A stretch of 64,000 bases of DNA from Paenibacillus athensensis (GCF_004514475.2 NZ_MYFO02000013.1:1-64000), one strand, 5' to 3'. Counted from the stretch's first letter, positions 51,295-60,382 are shown. Notes: generated from the letters alone by a model not told the origin. Program-made: numbers and translations.

Positions 51295-53122
51295 TCGCAT
51301 CCTCCCTTTCCTGTCGCGGTGCTCCGTCACCGTCCGGCTGCGCTTTGGCAAACTGCGTCTTATACAGCCGGGCGTACAGCCCGCCGCGGGCCAGCAGCTC
51401 GCTATGCGTGCCGCGCTCGGCGACGGCTCCGGCCTCGATCACCAGAATGTGATCGGCGGCCAGCACCGTCGAGAGCCTGTGCGCGATCACGAGCGTCGTC
51501 CGCCCGCGCATCAGCTCCTCGAGCGCAGCCTGCACATAGGACTCGGATTCCGAGTCCAGATGCGACGTGGCTTCGTCGAGGATGAGAATACGCGGGCGCT
51601 TGAGAATCGCCCGCGCCACGGCGAGCCGCTGCCGCTCGCCGCCGGATAGCCGATGGCCGCGCTCGCCGACCATCGTGTCATAGCCTTCGGGCAGCCCGGC
51701 TATGAAATCGTGGATGTAGGCCTGGCGGCACGCGGCCTCCAGCTCGTCCTGCGTCGCATCCAGCTTCGCAAAGCGCAAATTTTCGCGGATGGTGGCGTGA
51801 AACAGGAACGATTCCTGTGTCACGTACGCGATTTGCGCGCGCAGCGAAGCGAGCTGGACGTCGCGGACGTCCATGCCGTCGATCCGCACCGTGCCGGATG
51901 ACGGATCGTACAGACGCGCGATCATGCCGATCAGCGTCGATTTGCCCGCGCCGCTCGGGCCGACGAGCGCGAGCATCTCGCCCGGCTTCGCCGTCAGCGA
52001 GATGTCGCGCAGCGCGGGCTGGCCGGGCCGGTACGCGAACGAAACGTTCTCGTAGGCCACGTGCCCGCGGACGGTCGTCAGCTGCGGCGCGCCGGGCTTG
52101 TCGAGGACATCCGGCTGCATGTCCTCATATTCGAAGATGCGCTGGAACACGCCCAGCGCCGTGGCGAACTCGACCTGCAGGTTGAGCAGCGTCCCGACCG
52201 GCATGTACAGCCGGCCCAAATACGCGGTAAACGCGACGATTTCGCCAATCGACATCCGGCCGGCGATCACCGAATAGCCGCCGTAAATATAAATGATCGC
52301 TGTGCCAAGCGGCCCCAGCACATTGATGGCCATGCCGAACCAGCGGCCGACCAGATTGAGCCGCAGCTCCAGCTCCATCACCTTGTCGTTCAAGGCGCGA
52401 AACTGCGCCTCCTGCTCGCGCTCCCGGCCGAAAATACGGGTCAGCAGCGCGCCGGATATGCCGAAAAACTCGCTGAGCTGCGCGGAAATGTCGGCTCGCA
52501 CCTTTTGCGTGTCACCGCGCAGCCGCTTGCGTACCGCCGATACCTTGCGCACGGGCAGCACGAACAGCGGCAGCACGACCGCGGAAATCAGCGCAAGCTT
52601 CCAGTCCAGCGCAAACAAAATGCCGATGCTCGTCGACACGATCACGATTTGGGTGATCGAGGAAACGACCAGCGAAGAGACGACATTTTGCACCGCTTGC
52701 ACGTCGCCTGTCAGCCGCTGCACGATCTCACCGGAGCGCGCGTCTGTAAAAAATGCCATCGACTGCCGCTGCAAATTGTGAAACAGCGTCTGGCCGATAT
52801 CACGGATAACGCCTTGCGACATGCGTGTATTCAAATGGTTTTGCCATACGCCCAGCACGCCGCTGAGCACGGGCAATCCGATCATCATGGCCGTCAGCTC
52901 GACAAGCAGCCGCACATTGCCTTGCGGCAGCGCCTTGTCGATAATATCGCGCATCACCAGCGGCGGGAACAACCCCAGCACAGCCGCCAGCAGCGCAAGC
53001 CCGATAATGACGCCGAGCTGGCCCCAATACCCGCGGAACAGCGTTGCCACCCGGCGCAGGGAGACATCCTTGAGCTTGGCTTTTGCGCGGCCTGGCTTAT
53101 CCAAATCTCCTCCGAATCTCAT
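51284..53122 (-). CDS. ABC exporter (fused permease and ATPase)
   Basis: About 612 residues from ATG 53122, fixed by AAGGAGG. Six-helix exporter domain (GQLGVIIGLALLAAVLGLFPPLV...) followed by ATPase: Walker A GPSGAGKST, signature LSGGERQR, Walker B ILILDEATSHLD, switch IAHRLST. Probably a homodimeric exporter of lipids, peptides or drugs. Downstream gene is arylamine N-acetyltransferase; a minisatellite lies upstream. Confidence 0.96.
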   Translation of the reverse strand: MRFGGDLDKPGRAKAKLKDVSLRRVATLFRGYWGQLGVIIGLALLAAVLGLFPPLVMRDIIDKALPQGNVRLLVELTAMMIGLPVLSGVLGVWQNHLNTRMSQGVIRDIGQTLFHNLQRQSMAFFTDARSGEIVQRLTGDVQAVQNVVSSLVVSSITQIVIVSTSIGILFALDWKLALISAVVLPLFVLPVRKVSAVRKRLRGDTQKVRADISAQLSEFFGISGALLTRIFGREREQEAQFRALNDKVMELELRLNLVGRWFGMAINVLGPLGTAIIYIYGGYSVIAGRMSIGEIVAFTAYLGRLYMPVGTLLNLQVEFATALGVFQRIFEYEDMQPDVLDKPGAPQLTTVRGHVAYENVSFAYRPGQPALRDISLTAKPGEMLALVGPSGAGKSTLIGMIARLYDPSSGTVRIDGMDVRDVQLASLRAQIAYVTQESFLFHATIRENLRFAKLDATQDELEAACRQAYIHDFIAGLPEGYDTMVGERGHRLSGGERQRLAVARAILKRPRILILDEATSHLDSESESYVQAALEELMRGRTTLVIAHRLSTVLAADHILVIEAGAVAERGTHSELLARGGLYARLYKTQFAKAQPDGDGAPRQEREDANAD

Positions 53123-53232
53123 AACAACCTCCTTACGACAGCTTGGGAACTCCAGAGCGGGCAACACGCATGACGAAGATGGAGTACGGAGCTTGCAGCC
53201 CGCCCGCGTATTACGTCAGGGAGCCCGGTCCG

Positions 53233-53484
53233 CACACCGCAATTTGCATTCGGGCGGGGACAACTACCGGACGCCAGCACACCGCACTAGCATTCGGGCG
53301 GGGACAGCCGCCGGACGGCCAGCACACCGCAATTTGCATTCGGGCTGGTACAGCCGCCGGACGGCCAAGCACACCGCACTAGCATTCGGGCGGGGACAGC
53401 CGCCGGACGGCCAGCACACCGCAATTTGCATTCGGGCGGGGACAGCCGCCATACAGCCAGCACTCCGCACGGGCATTGCACGCG
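53233..53484. repeat. Minisatellite of about five 46-bp units
   Basis: Units begin CACACCGCA and run through GCATTCGGGCGGGGACAGCC GCCGGACGGCCAG. Odd units carry AATTTG and even units CTAG after CACACCGCA, giving a higher-order period of about 91 bp. The last unit is diverged. It lies upstream of the ABC exporter gene and downstream of yyaC. Confidence 0.93.
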
Positions 53485-53574
53485 ATTCCGATTGCATTCA
53501 CCGTCCGCATCCCGACCGCCGCAACCGCTGCGATGATAAACCTGCCGCCCTATCCCCTGCCCGATCCTGCCCGT

Positions 53575-54111
53575 TTAGCGCTCCCTGATCGCAGCCAGCG
53601 GAAAAGCCGCCTGCACGGCAGCAACGATTTCTTCGGCCATGACCATCACCCGGCGCAGCGACGTCGTTTGCAAAATCGTATATTGCTTCGGCCCGTCGGC
53701 ATTCACAATCGCGGCAATCGTATAATCGCCGACCGGCGGCAGCACCTTGCCGACCGATTTTCCCGGCGACAACGGCTGGTTCGACACCTGGAACAGTCCG
53801 ACGGACAGCGCCTGCCCCAGACAAGCGTCGATGGCGATCACTGTGCAAGTCGGCGGAATTTCCGCGAGTCGCTGCGGCAAATTGCTGGCATCGCAGGGCA
53901 GCTCCAACGTGCCGATGACACGCGGATATCCGGCTGCTGCCAAGCGCGAGCCGACAAGCGGCCCCAGCGCGTCGCCCGTCGAGCGATCGGTGCCGATGCA
54001 GACGAACGCCAGCGCCTCCGGGACCAAACGGCGCTCGGCCGCGATGCCGGCCAGAAAGGCGGCAAGCTCGCCGCCTTTGATTTTTTTCCAATAACGAGCT
54101 TCTCCCGACAA
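53575..54111 (-). CDS. yyaC: YyaC-family spore protease-like protein
   Basis: About 178 residues if started at TTG 54111, which has AAGGGAAGGG 7 nt upstream; the frame stays open to a TTG at 54186, but that end overlaps the promoter of the divergent GT2 gene. Family signature FVCIGTDRSTGDALGPLVGSRL, then TVIAIDACLG and LPPVGDYTIAAIVN. YyaC resembles the GPR/HyaD protease fold and is found in spore formers; its substrate is unknown. Confidence 0.88.
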   Translation of the reverse strand: MSGEARYWKKIKGGELAAFLAGIAAERRLVPEALAFVCIGTDRSTGDALGPLVGSRLAAAGYPRVIGTLELPCDASNLPQRLAEIPPTCTVIAIDACLGQALSVGLFQVSNQPLSPGKSVGKVLPPVGDYTIAAIVNADGPKQYTILQTTSLRRVMVMAEEIVAAVQAAFPLAAIRER

Positions 54112-54148
54112 CAGGGTTCCCTTCCCTTCGCACTCCTCTTTGCGGCAA

Positions 54149-54178
54149 TTGCCCGCCGGCTCGGACGAGTGGTATAAT
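54149..54178 (+). promoter_or_regulatory. Promoter of the GT2 gene
   Basis: TTGCCC and TATAAT with an 18-bp spacer and an extended TGG before the -10, ending 37 bp before the ATG. Confidence 0.65.
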
Positions 54179-54214
54179 GCGAGCAACTTCTATTTTTCCA
54201 TATGGAGGTGCTTC

Positions 54215-55405
54215 ATGTCCATCATGGGCATCCTTGCAATGGTCGTCTTGCTGTATTGGCTCGCCATGCTGGCGCTCGCCTCGCGCGGGCTGCAGCACAT
54301 GCACGAGCTCCCTACAGCAGCTCCGCCCGCCGACCGGCCCGCCGACAAGCTGCCGCTGGTGTCGGTCATCCTCGCCGCCAAGGAAGAGGAAGGCACGATT
54401 ATGGACACCGTGCGCCACCTGCTGTCGCAAACGTATCCGCGGCTGGAAATTATCGCCGTGAACGATCGTTCGCAGGACCGGACAGGTAGGCGGCTGGAGG
54501 AGCTTCGCCAATGGTCCGCCGATAAGCGCCAGATTCGCACGCCACTGCAAATCATTCATATCACGCAGCTGCCGCAGGGCTGGCTGGGCAAAAATCATGC
54601 GCTCTACCAAGGCTATCTGCAAGCCAAAGGCCAATATTTGCTGTTCACGGACGCCGATATCCGCTTTGCGCCGACCGCGATAGCCGACGCCATGAGCTAT
54701 GTGCGCGCTAACGGCATCCAGCATTTGACGCTGGCGCCTGACATGATCGCCAAAAGTCGGCTCCTGCGCTGCTTTGTCAACCTGTTCCTGCTGTCGTTCT
54801 CACTGTTCGTGCAGCCGTGGCGGGCCAATCGGGACAACAGCCGCAAGCACGGCATGGGCATCGGAGCGTTCAATCTGATCACTCGCCAAGCGTATGAAGC
54901 GCTCGGCACCCATCGCGCCATTGCGATGCGTCCGGACGACGATCTGCAGCTCGGCATCGCCGTCAAGCGATCCGGCTTCCGCCAGCGCGTGCTGGCCGGC
55001 AAACGCGTGCTGCAGGTGGAATGGTATCCGACGCTGCGCAACGCTGTAAGCGGGCTCGAAAAAAATCTGTTCGCCGGCTTTGGCTACAGTCTGCTGCAGG
55101 TGACCGCAGGCGTGCTGGGCCAGCTGCTGTTTTTTGTCTTCCCTTGGCTCGGGCTGCTGCTCACCGGAGGCTGGCGCGCAGCGGCGTTTGCCGTGGCGGT
55201 GATCGTCCAGATTATGCTGTACCGCCGAATTACCCGCGTCATGACCGGGCGTGGCGGCGAAGAAGCCTACCTGCTGCCGGTCGGCGCGGCGCTGCTCGTT
55301 TTTGTGATCGTTCGCTCGGTCGGTCTTGCGCTGCGGCGCGGGGGCGTGATGTGGCGCGGCACCTTTTATTCGCTCCGGGAGCTGCGCGGCAAGCCTCCGC
55401 GCTAG
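54215..55405 (+). CDS. GT2-family membrane glycosyltransferase
   Basis: 396 residues from ATG 54215 behind GGAGGTG. N-terminal helix (about 3-22), GT-A domain with PLVSVILAAKEEEGTIMDTV, VNDRSQDRTG, LLFTDADIRF (DxD) and AMRPDDDLQLG, then three to four C-terminal helices. It resembles hopanoid- or carotenoid-associated glycosyltransferases. Acceptor probably a membrane lipid; no terpenoid genes lie adjacent. Confidence 0.92.
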   Translation: MSIMGILAMVVLLYWLAMLALASRGLQHMHELPTAAPPADRPADKLPLVSVILAAKEEEGTIMDTVRHLLSQTYPRLEIIAVNDRSQDRTGRRLEELRQWSADKRQIRTPLQIIHITQLPQGWLGKNHALYQGYLQAKGQYLLFTDADIRFAPTAIADAMSYVRANGIQHLTLAPDMIAKSRLLRCFVNLFLLSFSLFVQPWRANRDNSRKHGMGIGAFNLITRQAYEALGTHRAIAMRPDDDLQLGIAVKRSGFRQRVLAGKRVLQVEWYPTLRNAVSGLEKNLFAGFGYSLLQVTAGVLGQLLFFVFPWLGLLLTGGWRAAAFAVAVIVQIMLYRRITRVMTGRGGEEAYLLPVGAALLVFVIVRSVGLALRRGGVMWRGTFYSLRELRGKPPR

Positions 55406-55482
55406 CGCTTCATTTTCCGGTTCAGAAACCCGATATTCGTTTATAAATGATTAAATCTCTTACGAAAGGCAGGTCCGCTCTT

Positions 55483-56958
55483 ATGCACATTCCTTTCGCT
55501 TCGTTCCGCTCCCGGCTCACGGCCGGAGCTGCGCTGCTCGGCTGCCTGCTGGCCGCCTACTCCCTGCTGCCTGCAACAGCGGCTGCCCGCGCCAATTCGG
55601 TGCAAAATCTGTCGAAATCGATTTCCTACAACGGCAAAACGTATGCCGTCAAATATGTCGCGGTCGATCTGACCGATCCGTATTTGCGGGTCAAGCCGGT
55701 AACGGCAGAGGACGGCATCGGCCACGTTGAGGATTTCTCGTCGATGATGGCCCGCAATCACGCAGTTGCCGGCGTGAACGGCGCTTTTTTCGATTCCTAT
55801 GAAAAAGACGACAGCCGCCGTTACCCGAACGGTCTGCTGGTCAGCTCCGGCGAGCCGGTCCATTCGGGCATCAACTCGTCTTTCCTCGTGCTGCCGGACA
55901 AGACGGCTGCGCTGGCTACGCTCAAAACGTCGCAGGACGTCACCGTGCTCCACAGCGGGGCTTCGCCCTACACGTTTACGGCATGGGGAGTCAATAAATA
56001 TTACGGCGAATCGGTCATCGATCAGGTCGTCTGGTATACCCGCGATTTTGGCACGCGCGTCGATTTCCCCAATACGACCAAGGTCGTCATCCGCGAGCAT
56101 CGCATTACCGAAATTACGCAAGCCGGCGTGACCATTCCCGAGGACGGCTACGTCTGCATGGTCGGCAACAGCACCAACAATAAGACGTATATCGTACCGA
56201 GTCTGCATATCGGCGATACGATCAATATCAAGCCGACGTATACCGATTCCGATACGGGCGTTTCCGGCCCGCTAGGGGCCATTGACGCCGCTGTTGGCGC
56301 AGGTCCGCGCCTGCTCAAAGACGGCGCCGTCGATATCGATTTTGCCCGCGACGGGTTCACCGATCCGAAAATTACGACGCAAGCGAACGGCCGCAGCTTT
56401 GTCGGCATCGATGCCTCCGGCCGCATGGTCATCGGCACAATGTCGTCGGCGACGATTCGCGATATGGCGCAGGTGCTGCTCAAGCTCGGCTTGACCGATG
56501 CGATGAATCTCGACGGCGGAGCCAGCTCGGCGCTGTATGCGAACGGTTCGGTGCTGACGGCTCCCGGCCGCTTGCTGAGCAATGCCTGGATCGTGGAGAA
56601 AAGCGATACACCGCAAATTCAAATTGCAGTTAATGGAAGCTTTGTGCACGAATTCCGGGGTTATCTGCAGCATGAGACGACGATGGTGCCGCTGCGGGGG
56701 ATTTTGGAGCGGATCGGTGCGGAGTTTGCCTGGAATGGCGATACGCGCACGCTGACCGTGGCCTATAACAGCAATCAGCTGACGCTGCACCCTGGCGACA
56801 GCACCATGCTGCACAATGGACGCGGCGTGGCGCTGCCGGAAGCGCCGACGATCGTCGACGGCCATATTTATTTGCCGCTGCGCACGGTCACCGAAGCGCT
56901 CGGCGCACAGATCGCTTGGGACCCGGAGCTGTACCGGGCTTCGTTGGCCATTCCGTAG
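55483..56958 (+). CDS. Secreted phosphodiester glycosidase with copper-amine-oxidase-like domain
   Basis: About 491 residues from ATG 55483 (ATG 55447 lacks a ribosome-binding site). Signal peptide ending near PATAAARA. The NAGPA-type phosphodiester glycosidase domain covers ~35-370: GVNGAFFDSY, PNGLLVSSGEPV, GAGPRLLKDG, ALNLDGGASSALY-like MNLDGGASSALYANG. The C-terminal ~110 residues are a stalk domain (MVPLRGILERIGAEFAWNGDTRTLTV, YLPLRTVTEALGAQIAWD). It probably trims sugar–phosphodiester groups from wall polymers. Confidence 0.93.
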   Translation: MHIPFASFRSRLTAGAALLGCLLAAYSLLPATAAARANSVQNLSKSISYNGKTYAVKYVAVDLTDPYLRVKPVTAEDGIGHVEDFSSMMARNHAVAGVNGAFFDSYEKDDSRRYPNGLLVSSGEPVHSGINSSFLVLPDKTAALATLKTSQDVTVLHSGASPYTFTAWGVNKYYGESVIDQVVWYTRDFGTRVDFPNTTKVVIREHRITEITQAGVTIPEDGYVCMVGNSTNNKTYIVPSLHIGDTINIKPTYTDSDTGVSGPLGAIDAAVGAGPRLLKDGAVDIDFARDGFTDPKITTQANGRSFVGIDASGRMVIGTMSSATIRDMAQVLLKLGLTDAMNLDGGASSALYANGSVLTAPGRLLSNAWIVEKSDTPQIQIAVNGSFVHEFRGYLQHETTMVPLRGILERIGAEFAWNGDTRTLTVAYNSNQLTLHPGDSTMLHNGRGVALPEAPTIVDGHIYLPLRTVTEALGAQIAWDPELYRASLAIP

Positions 56959-57022
56959 CAGGCTGGACCGGCAGGCGCTGATCCCGGCTCGCTTGCTTGT
57001 TGCCGGGTGCGCCCGGCAGTTG

Positions 57023-57661
57023 TCAATGAATCCGGTTGATACGGAAAATCCGGTAATACAATTCGCCGCTGCCTTGCTGCTCGACATCCAGATAACCCTC
57101 AACGTTGACATGATCGCCCTGCATCAGCATCGCGGCGTTAGGCACGTCCTGCGTGGTTAAAAACAGCATGGCTGCTTTCTCATCGCCGATCACAAAGCCG
57201 AGCTGCTCGCTGACCCGGAACTTGTCCAGCACATGACCGCGGTGCGAACGGGCGATATGGTGAAACTTCCACGTCTCCCGATCCTTGTGAAGCACATACA
57301 AGACGCGGTTTCTGTGCCCATTGCCAAACTCGCGCGTAACGCCCAGCACGGCAACGGCGCTGCCGAGCATAAAAAATTCATCGATTTCGTAGCTTTTCAG
57401 CTGCAATCGATGTCGGTTGGTCTCGTCGACATACGCCTCCATCTCCTCGATGGTGCGCAGGTCGGCGGGATCTTTTTTCGTTGCGTAAAACACTTCACGG
57501 ATATACGTATCGGTCTGCAAGCCTCGCGATGCTTTGAAGCTGCTATAATTCTGAAAATATTGATGGACCACTTGAGCTATATCGGATGGAATCGTCGACT
57601 CCACGTTGTCGGTCAACGTATCTGAAGCGCGGACGCTTTTCCTGACTCGTCGAATCCACAT
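57023..57661 (-). CDS. Hypothetical protein
   Basis: About 212 residues from ATG 57661, where GGGAG lies 8 nt upstream; ATG 57682 is possible. Soluble. Segments: IAQVVHQYFQNYSSFKASRGLQ, a charged helix TIEEMEAYVDETNRHRLQLKSYEIDEFFML, then several strands (AVAVLGVTREFG, RVLYVLHKDRETWKFHHIARSHRGHVL, GDHVNVEGYLDVEQQGSGELYYRIFRINRI). The end resembles an OB-like or small beta domain. Family not recognised. Confidence 0.7.
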   Translation of the reverse strand: MWIRRVRKSVRASDTLTDNVESTIPSDIAQVVHQYFQNYSSFKASRGLQTDTYIREVFYATKKDPADLRTIEEMEAYVDETNRHRLQLKSYEIDEFFMLGSAVAVLGVTREFGNGHRNRVLYVLHKDRETWKFHHIARSHRGHVLDKFRVSEQLGFVIGDEKAAMLFLTTQDVPNAAMLMQGDHVNVEGYLDVEQQGSGELYYRIFRINRIH

Positions 57662-57974
57662 CTTCCACACTCCCAGATGCATGGCGATGGATGTTCACCC
57701 TTTCTCCCGGAAGAACCTGCTGCACAATCGCTTCGAACGATCGTCCGTTTGTACCTTTTCCATTATAGGCCAAAATCCGAAAAAATTCGAGATAAGAACC
57801 GGAAATCGGCGTAAAATAGACAGCGTGTTTCCGCTTTGTTCGACACCGGAAGCAGAGAAATATAAAAAATAATTGTTTTTTTGACGAAAAAACACCTCCG
57901 CTGCTGCGGACCCGTTTTCCCTTCGTTCGACCTGCGTTCCGAACTCGACGGCCTCCAATGCGTATGAATAGACA
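57662..57974. other. 313-bp gap between the hypothetical gene and the tRNA cluster
   Basis: Only short frames. A small minus-strand hairpin TCCGCAGCAGCGGA followed by GGTG and six T lies near 57889-57910 and could be a weak terminator. An A/T-rich block at about 57855-57895 could hold a promoter for the minus-strand gene ending at 57023. Confidence 0.4.
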
Positions 57975-58006
57975 AAATAAAAAATCCTTGCGATCCGCAA
58001 GGATTT
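57975..58006 (-). terminator. Terminator of the tRNA operon
   Basis: Minus-strand 11-bp stem AAATCCTTGCG/CGCAAGGATTT with a 3-nt loop and T-rich tail, 22 bp after tRNA-Gly(TCC). Confidence 0.92.
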
Positions 58007-58027
58007 ACGTCCCACTATGCAAGTGTA

Positions 58028-58098
58028 AGCGGGTGATGGGAATCGAACCCACGCTACCAGCTTGGAAGGCTGGAGTTCTACCATTGAACTACACCCGC
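58028..58098 (-). tRNA. tRNA-Gly (anticodon TCC)
   Basis: 71 nt. Acceptor arms GCGGGTG/CACCCGC, D-arm TAGTTCAATGGTAGAAC, anticodon loop CTTCCAA with TCC, T-arm GTGGGTTCGATTCCCAT. No encoded CCA. Confidence 0.97.
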
Positions 58099-58117
58099 AA
58101 GGTGAGGTGAAACTGTA

Positions 58118-58191
58118 TCGGGACGACACGATTTGAACATGCGACCCCCTGGTCCCAAACCAGGTGCTCTACCAAGCTGAGCTACGTCCCG
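58118..58191 (-). tRNA. tRNA-Pro (anticodon TGG)
   Basis: 74 nt. Acceptor arms CGGGACG/CGTCCCG, D-arm GCTCAGCTTGGTAGAGC, anticodon stem CTGGT/ACCAG with loop TTGGGA carrying TGG, T-arm with GTTCAAATC. No encoded CCA. Confidence 0.97.
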
Positions 58192-58213
58192 ACGTATAAA
58201 AAGTTATGAATGG

Positions 58214-58287
58214 CGTGCCCAGAGAGATTCGAACTCCCGACCTTTTGATTCGTAGTCAAACGCTCTATCCGGCTGAGCTATGGGCAC
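58214..58287 (-). tRNA. tRNA-Arg (anticodon ACG)
   Basis: 74 nt. Acceptor arms GTGCCCA/TGGGCAC, anticodon stem TTTGA/TCAAA with loop CTACGAA carrying ACG (read as ICG), T-arm CGGGAGTTCGAATCTCTC. No encoded CCA. Confidence 0.97.
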
Positions 58288-58296
58288 ATCTTATGG

Positions 58297-58368
58297 AGCG
58301 GAAGACGGGATTCGAACCCGCGACCCTCGCCTTGGCAAGGCGATGCTCTACCTCTGAGCCACTTCCGC
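58297..58368 (-). tRNA. tRNA-Gly (anticodon GCC)
   Basis: 72 nt. Acceptor arms GCGGAAG/CTTCCGC, D-arm GGCTCAGAGGTAGAGC, anticodon loop TTGCCAA carrying GCC, T-arm GCGGGTTCGAATCCCGT. First gene of the four-tRNA operon. Confidence 0.97.
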
Positions 58369-58422
58369 ATGGGGTGATTTCTCCGTCGCTTTCGGGCTTG
58401 TTCCTCCGAGGCGACAAGGAAT

Positions 58423-58451
58423 ATCTTATCATGTATTTCAGTAACTTGCAA
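58423..58451 (-). promoter_or_regulatory. Promoter of the tRNA operon
   Basis: Minus-strand TTGCAA and TAAGAT with a 17-bp spacer, about 55 bp before tRNA-Gly(GCC). Confidence 0.6.
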
Positions 58452-58913
58452 GCTTTTTTTTAAAATCTTTTTTGGGGGCTTGCGTACCCGCCGACGAGCG
58501 GCTGCCCGCTCCCGCCCCGCTCTTGCTTGGTCGCTCAACATCGCAAGAGAAGAACGTTTTTTATAATAGCAGAAAATGTTTGAAGATACAACTGGGATTT
58601 TTTAACCGATTGGGCGGTATGCAGCGGACGCCGGAAACGGGCCGGATTCAGCCCGAAACTCCAGCCTTCCAAGCGGGTCGTCCCTTCCCCTCCTCGCGCG
58701 AAAAAAATGCAGCGAGACGTTCCGGCAGGCCGTCGACAGCCACCGGCGCGCCCAGGATAACGCCAGGCTTGCGGAATCCACACCGCACGCATCTCGCGGA
58801 GCGCAGCACTGGCCGTGCGGCGGCTGTCAGCCCCGCTAACGGCACATCCAGGATGACGCCGAACTTGCGTAAGGTGTGGCTTGGCCCCTTTTCCGCGCAA
58901 GCATACAGCCAAA
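58452..58913. other. 462-bp gap with short repeats
   Basis: GC-rich and without a supported gene. It holds an imperfect direct repeat (58739-58777 and 58835-58873, about 28 of 39 bases alike) and, between the two units, a single copy of the 53-kb minisatellite core on the minus strand. Confidence 0.5.
58801..58836 (-). repeat. Single copy of the 53-kb minisatellite core
   Basis: Minus-strand ACAGCCGCCGCACGGCCAG (58809-58827) differs at one base from ACAGCCGCCGGACGGCCAG of the tandem array at 53.3 kb; the GCGGGG to its left is shared too. Confidence 0.6.
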
Positions 58914-59510
58914 TTATGAGAAGCGGCGCCAACGCAGCACGATTTTGACCAGCCAGTACCCGGCAAGCAGCGAAAACGCCGCGAGCAGCCACACCGGCTT
59001 GTGCAGCTGATTCAGCAAATGGTGCCACTGATGGCCGAATTTATGGCCGAGCATGACCAGAATCATAATCCAAGCCAAAGCGCCGAAGCAGGATAACCCC
59101 GCAAACCTCGGCAGCGGCATCCGGCTCGCGCCGGCAATAAAGGGCGATGCGTGCCGCAGCCCCGCTACATAATAACCGAGCATAAGGATCAGCGAGCCGT
59201 AGCGGCTGAATACGTCGCTCCATTTGAGCAGCCGCTCCTTGGGCAGATGCACCCAGCGCGTCACGCGGCTGAGCCGTTCCAGGCCGATCGTCCGGCCCAG
59301 CGTGTAGTTGACGAGCATGCCGACGCAGGCGCCAACCCAGGCGCAGCAGATCACGCCCGGCAGGCTGAGGTGGGCCTTGAGCGCCAGAGAGCCCGCCCCC
59401 AGCAGCATCAGCTCAATCGGAATCGGCAAACCGACGATGCCGACGAGCACGACGACGAAGAGGCCGGCGTAGCCGTAATGCTGAATCAAATGAAGAACTG
59501 TATGGCTCAT
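58914..59510 (-). CDS. DedA-family membrane protein
   Basis: 198 residues, single DedA domain: HYGYAGLFVVVLVGIVGLPIPIELMLLGAG, VGACVGMLVNYTLGRTIG and a G-x-x-R-H motif in GYYVAGLRHASPFIAGASRMP. Last helix SLLAGYWLVKIVLRW. DedA/VTT proteins are linked to lipid-carrier flipping. A second DedA domain occurs in the DedA–NERD fusion at 26 kb. Confidence 0.93.
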   Translation of the reverse strand: MSHTVLHLIQHYGYAGLFVVVLVGIVGLPIPIELMLLGAGSLALKAHLSLPGVICCAWVGACVGMLVNYTLGRTIGLERLSRVTRWVHLPKERLLKWSDVFSRYGSLILMLGYYVAGLRHASPFIAGASRMPLPRFAGLSCFGALAWIMILVMLGHKFGHQWHHLLNQLHKPVWLLAAFSLLAGYWLVKIVLRWRRFS

Positions 59511-59730
59511 CGTGGTTCACCGCCTTGTGGGAAAGTTAGCGCCGGCGCAGGACGCAGGCTTGTCAAGGGCTTATCTCTCAGTATATTCTCATGAAATTCT
59601 CAGAATGATCGCAAAGCGCGCGTTGCACCGGGCTTTTTTTGCCCGCTGGAAACTTTCAGGGGATTTGCGCTGTGCTACAGTAGTGTCAGGTGGCCGACCT
59701 CGAACACACAACCCTAAGGAGGAACCAATC

Positions 59731-60249
59731 ATGAACAACAACAACAACATGAAGAAGAACCGCCTGGGCCGCATGTTCCTGGGCATGACACTGAGCGTAT
59801 CTTTGATCGCTGCATCCAGTCTGACGCTAGGCGCAAGTTCGGCGCACGCCGCTGCAGCGCCGCAAGCAGCCGCTACGAGCACGTCATCGAAGGCCAGCAG
59901 CATTATCGCCACCGGTGAGCGCTACATGGGGGTTCGTTATCAATACGGCTCACAAGCCTACAATACAAGATCTTTTGACTGCTCATCGTTCACGCAATAC
60001 ATTTTTGCGAAAAACGGCATTTCGCTGCCGCGCTCGTCGCAGCAGCAATCCAAGGTGGGTCACTACGTATCCCGCAGCCAGCTGCAGCCGGGCGACCTTG
60101 TCTTCTTTTACTCGCCGATTCACCATGTGGCCGTCTATATCGGCAACGGCAAAATTTTGCACACGTACGGCTCTCCCGGCGTGACCATTTCCAGCCTGAA
60201 TTCCGGCTGGTGGTCGACACACTATGCGACAGCTCGCCGCGTGCTATAG
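59731..60249 (+). CDS. Secreted NlpC/P60-family peptidoglycan hydrolase
   Basis: 172 residues from ATG 59731, fixed by AAGGAGG. Signal peptide with a Lys/Arg/Asn-rich start (NNNNNMKKNRLGR), hydrophobic core and an end near SSAHAAAA. The NlpC/P60 domain covers ~55-172 with Cys84 (FDCSSFTQYIF), His132 (HHVAVYIGNG) and His144 (KILHTYG). It cleaves D-Glu–diaminopimelate links in peptidoglycan outside the cell. Confidence 0.95.
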   Translation: MNNNNNMKKNRLGRMFLGMTLSVSLIAASSLTLGASSAHAAAAPQAAATSTSSKASSIIATGERYMGVRYQYGSQAYNTRSFDCSSFTQYIFAKNGISLPRSSQQQSKVGHYVSRSQLQPGDLVFFYSPIHHVAVYIGNGKILHTYGSPGVTISSLNSGWWSTHYATARRVL

Positions 60250-60357
60250 TCCGGATGACGGATGTTGTATCCGGTCGCGACGCATGGACGGCAGGCCGGC
60301 CGCCTGCTTTTGATCCGACAATGCTAGTGTTGATGAAAAAAGCCAAGCTTATGCAAG

Positions 60358-60382
60358 GTCCCCGCCGGTGCGGGGATTTTTT
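60358..60382 (+). terminator. Terminator after the NlpC/P60 gene
   Basis: GTCCCCGC and GCGGGGAT arms with a short loop and TTTTTT, about 110 bp past the stop codon. Confidence 0.85.

Noticed and set aside
53233-53484. CRISPR array
   Set aside because: Units of ~46 bp are adjacent with no unique spacers, and no cas genes are present.
53498-54724. 408-codon minus-strand frame over yyaC and the GT2 gene
   Set aside because: It crosses the real yyaC in another frame and opposes the GT2 gene; no motif.
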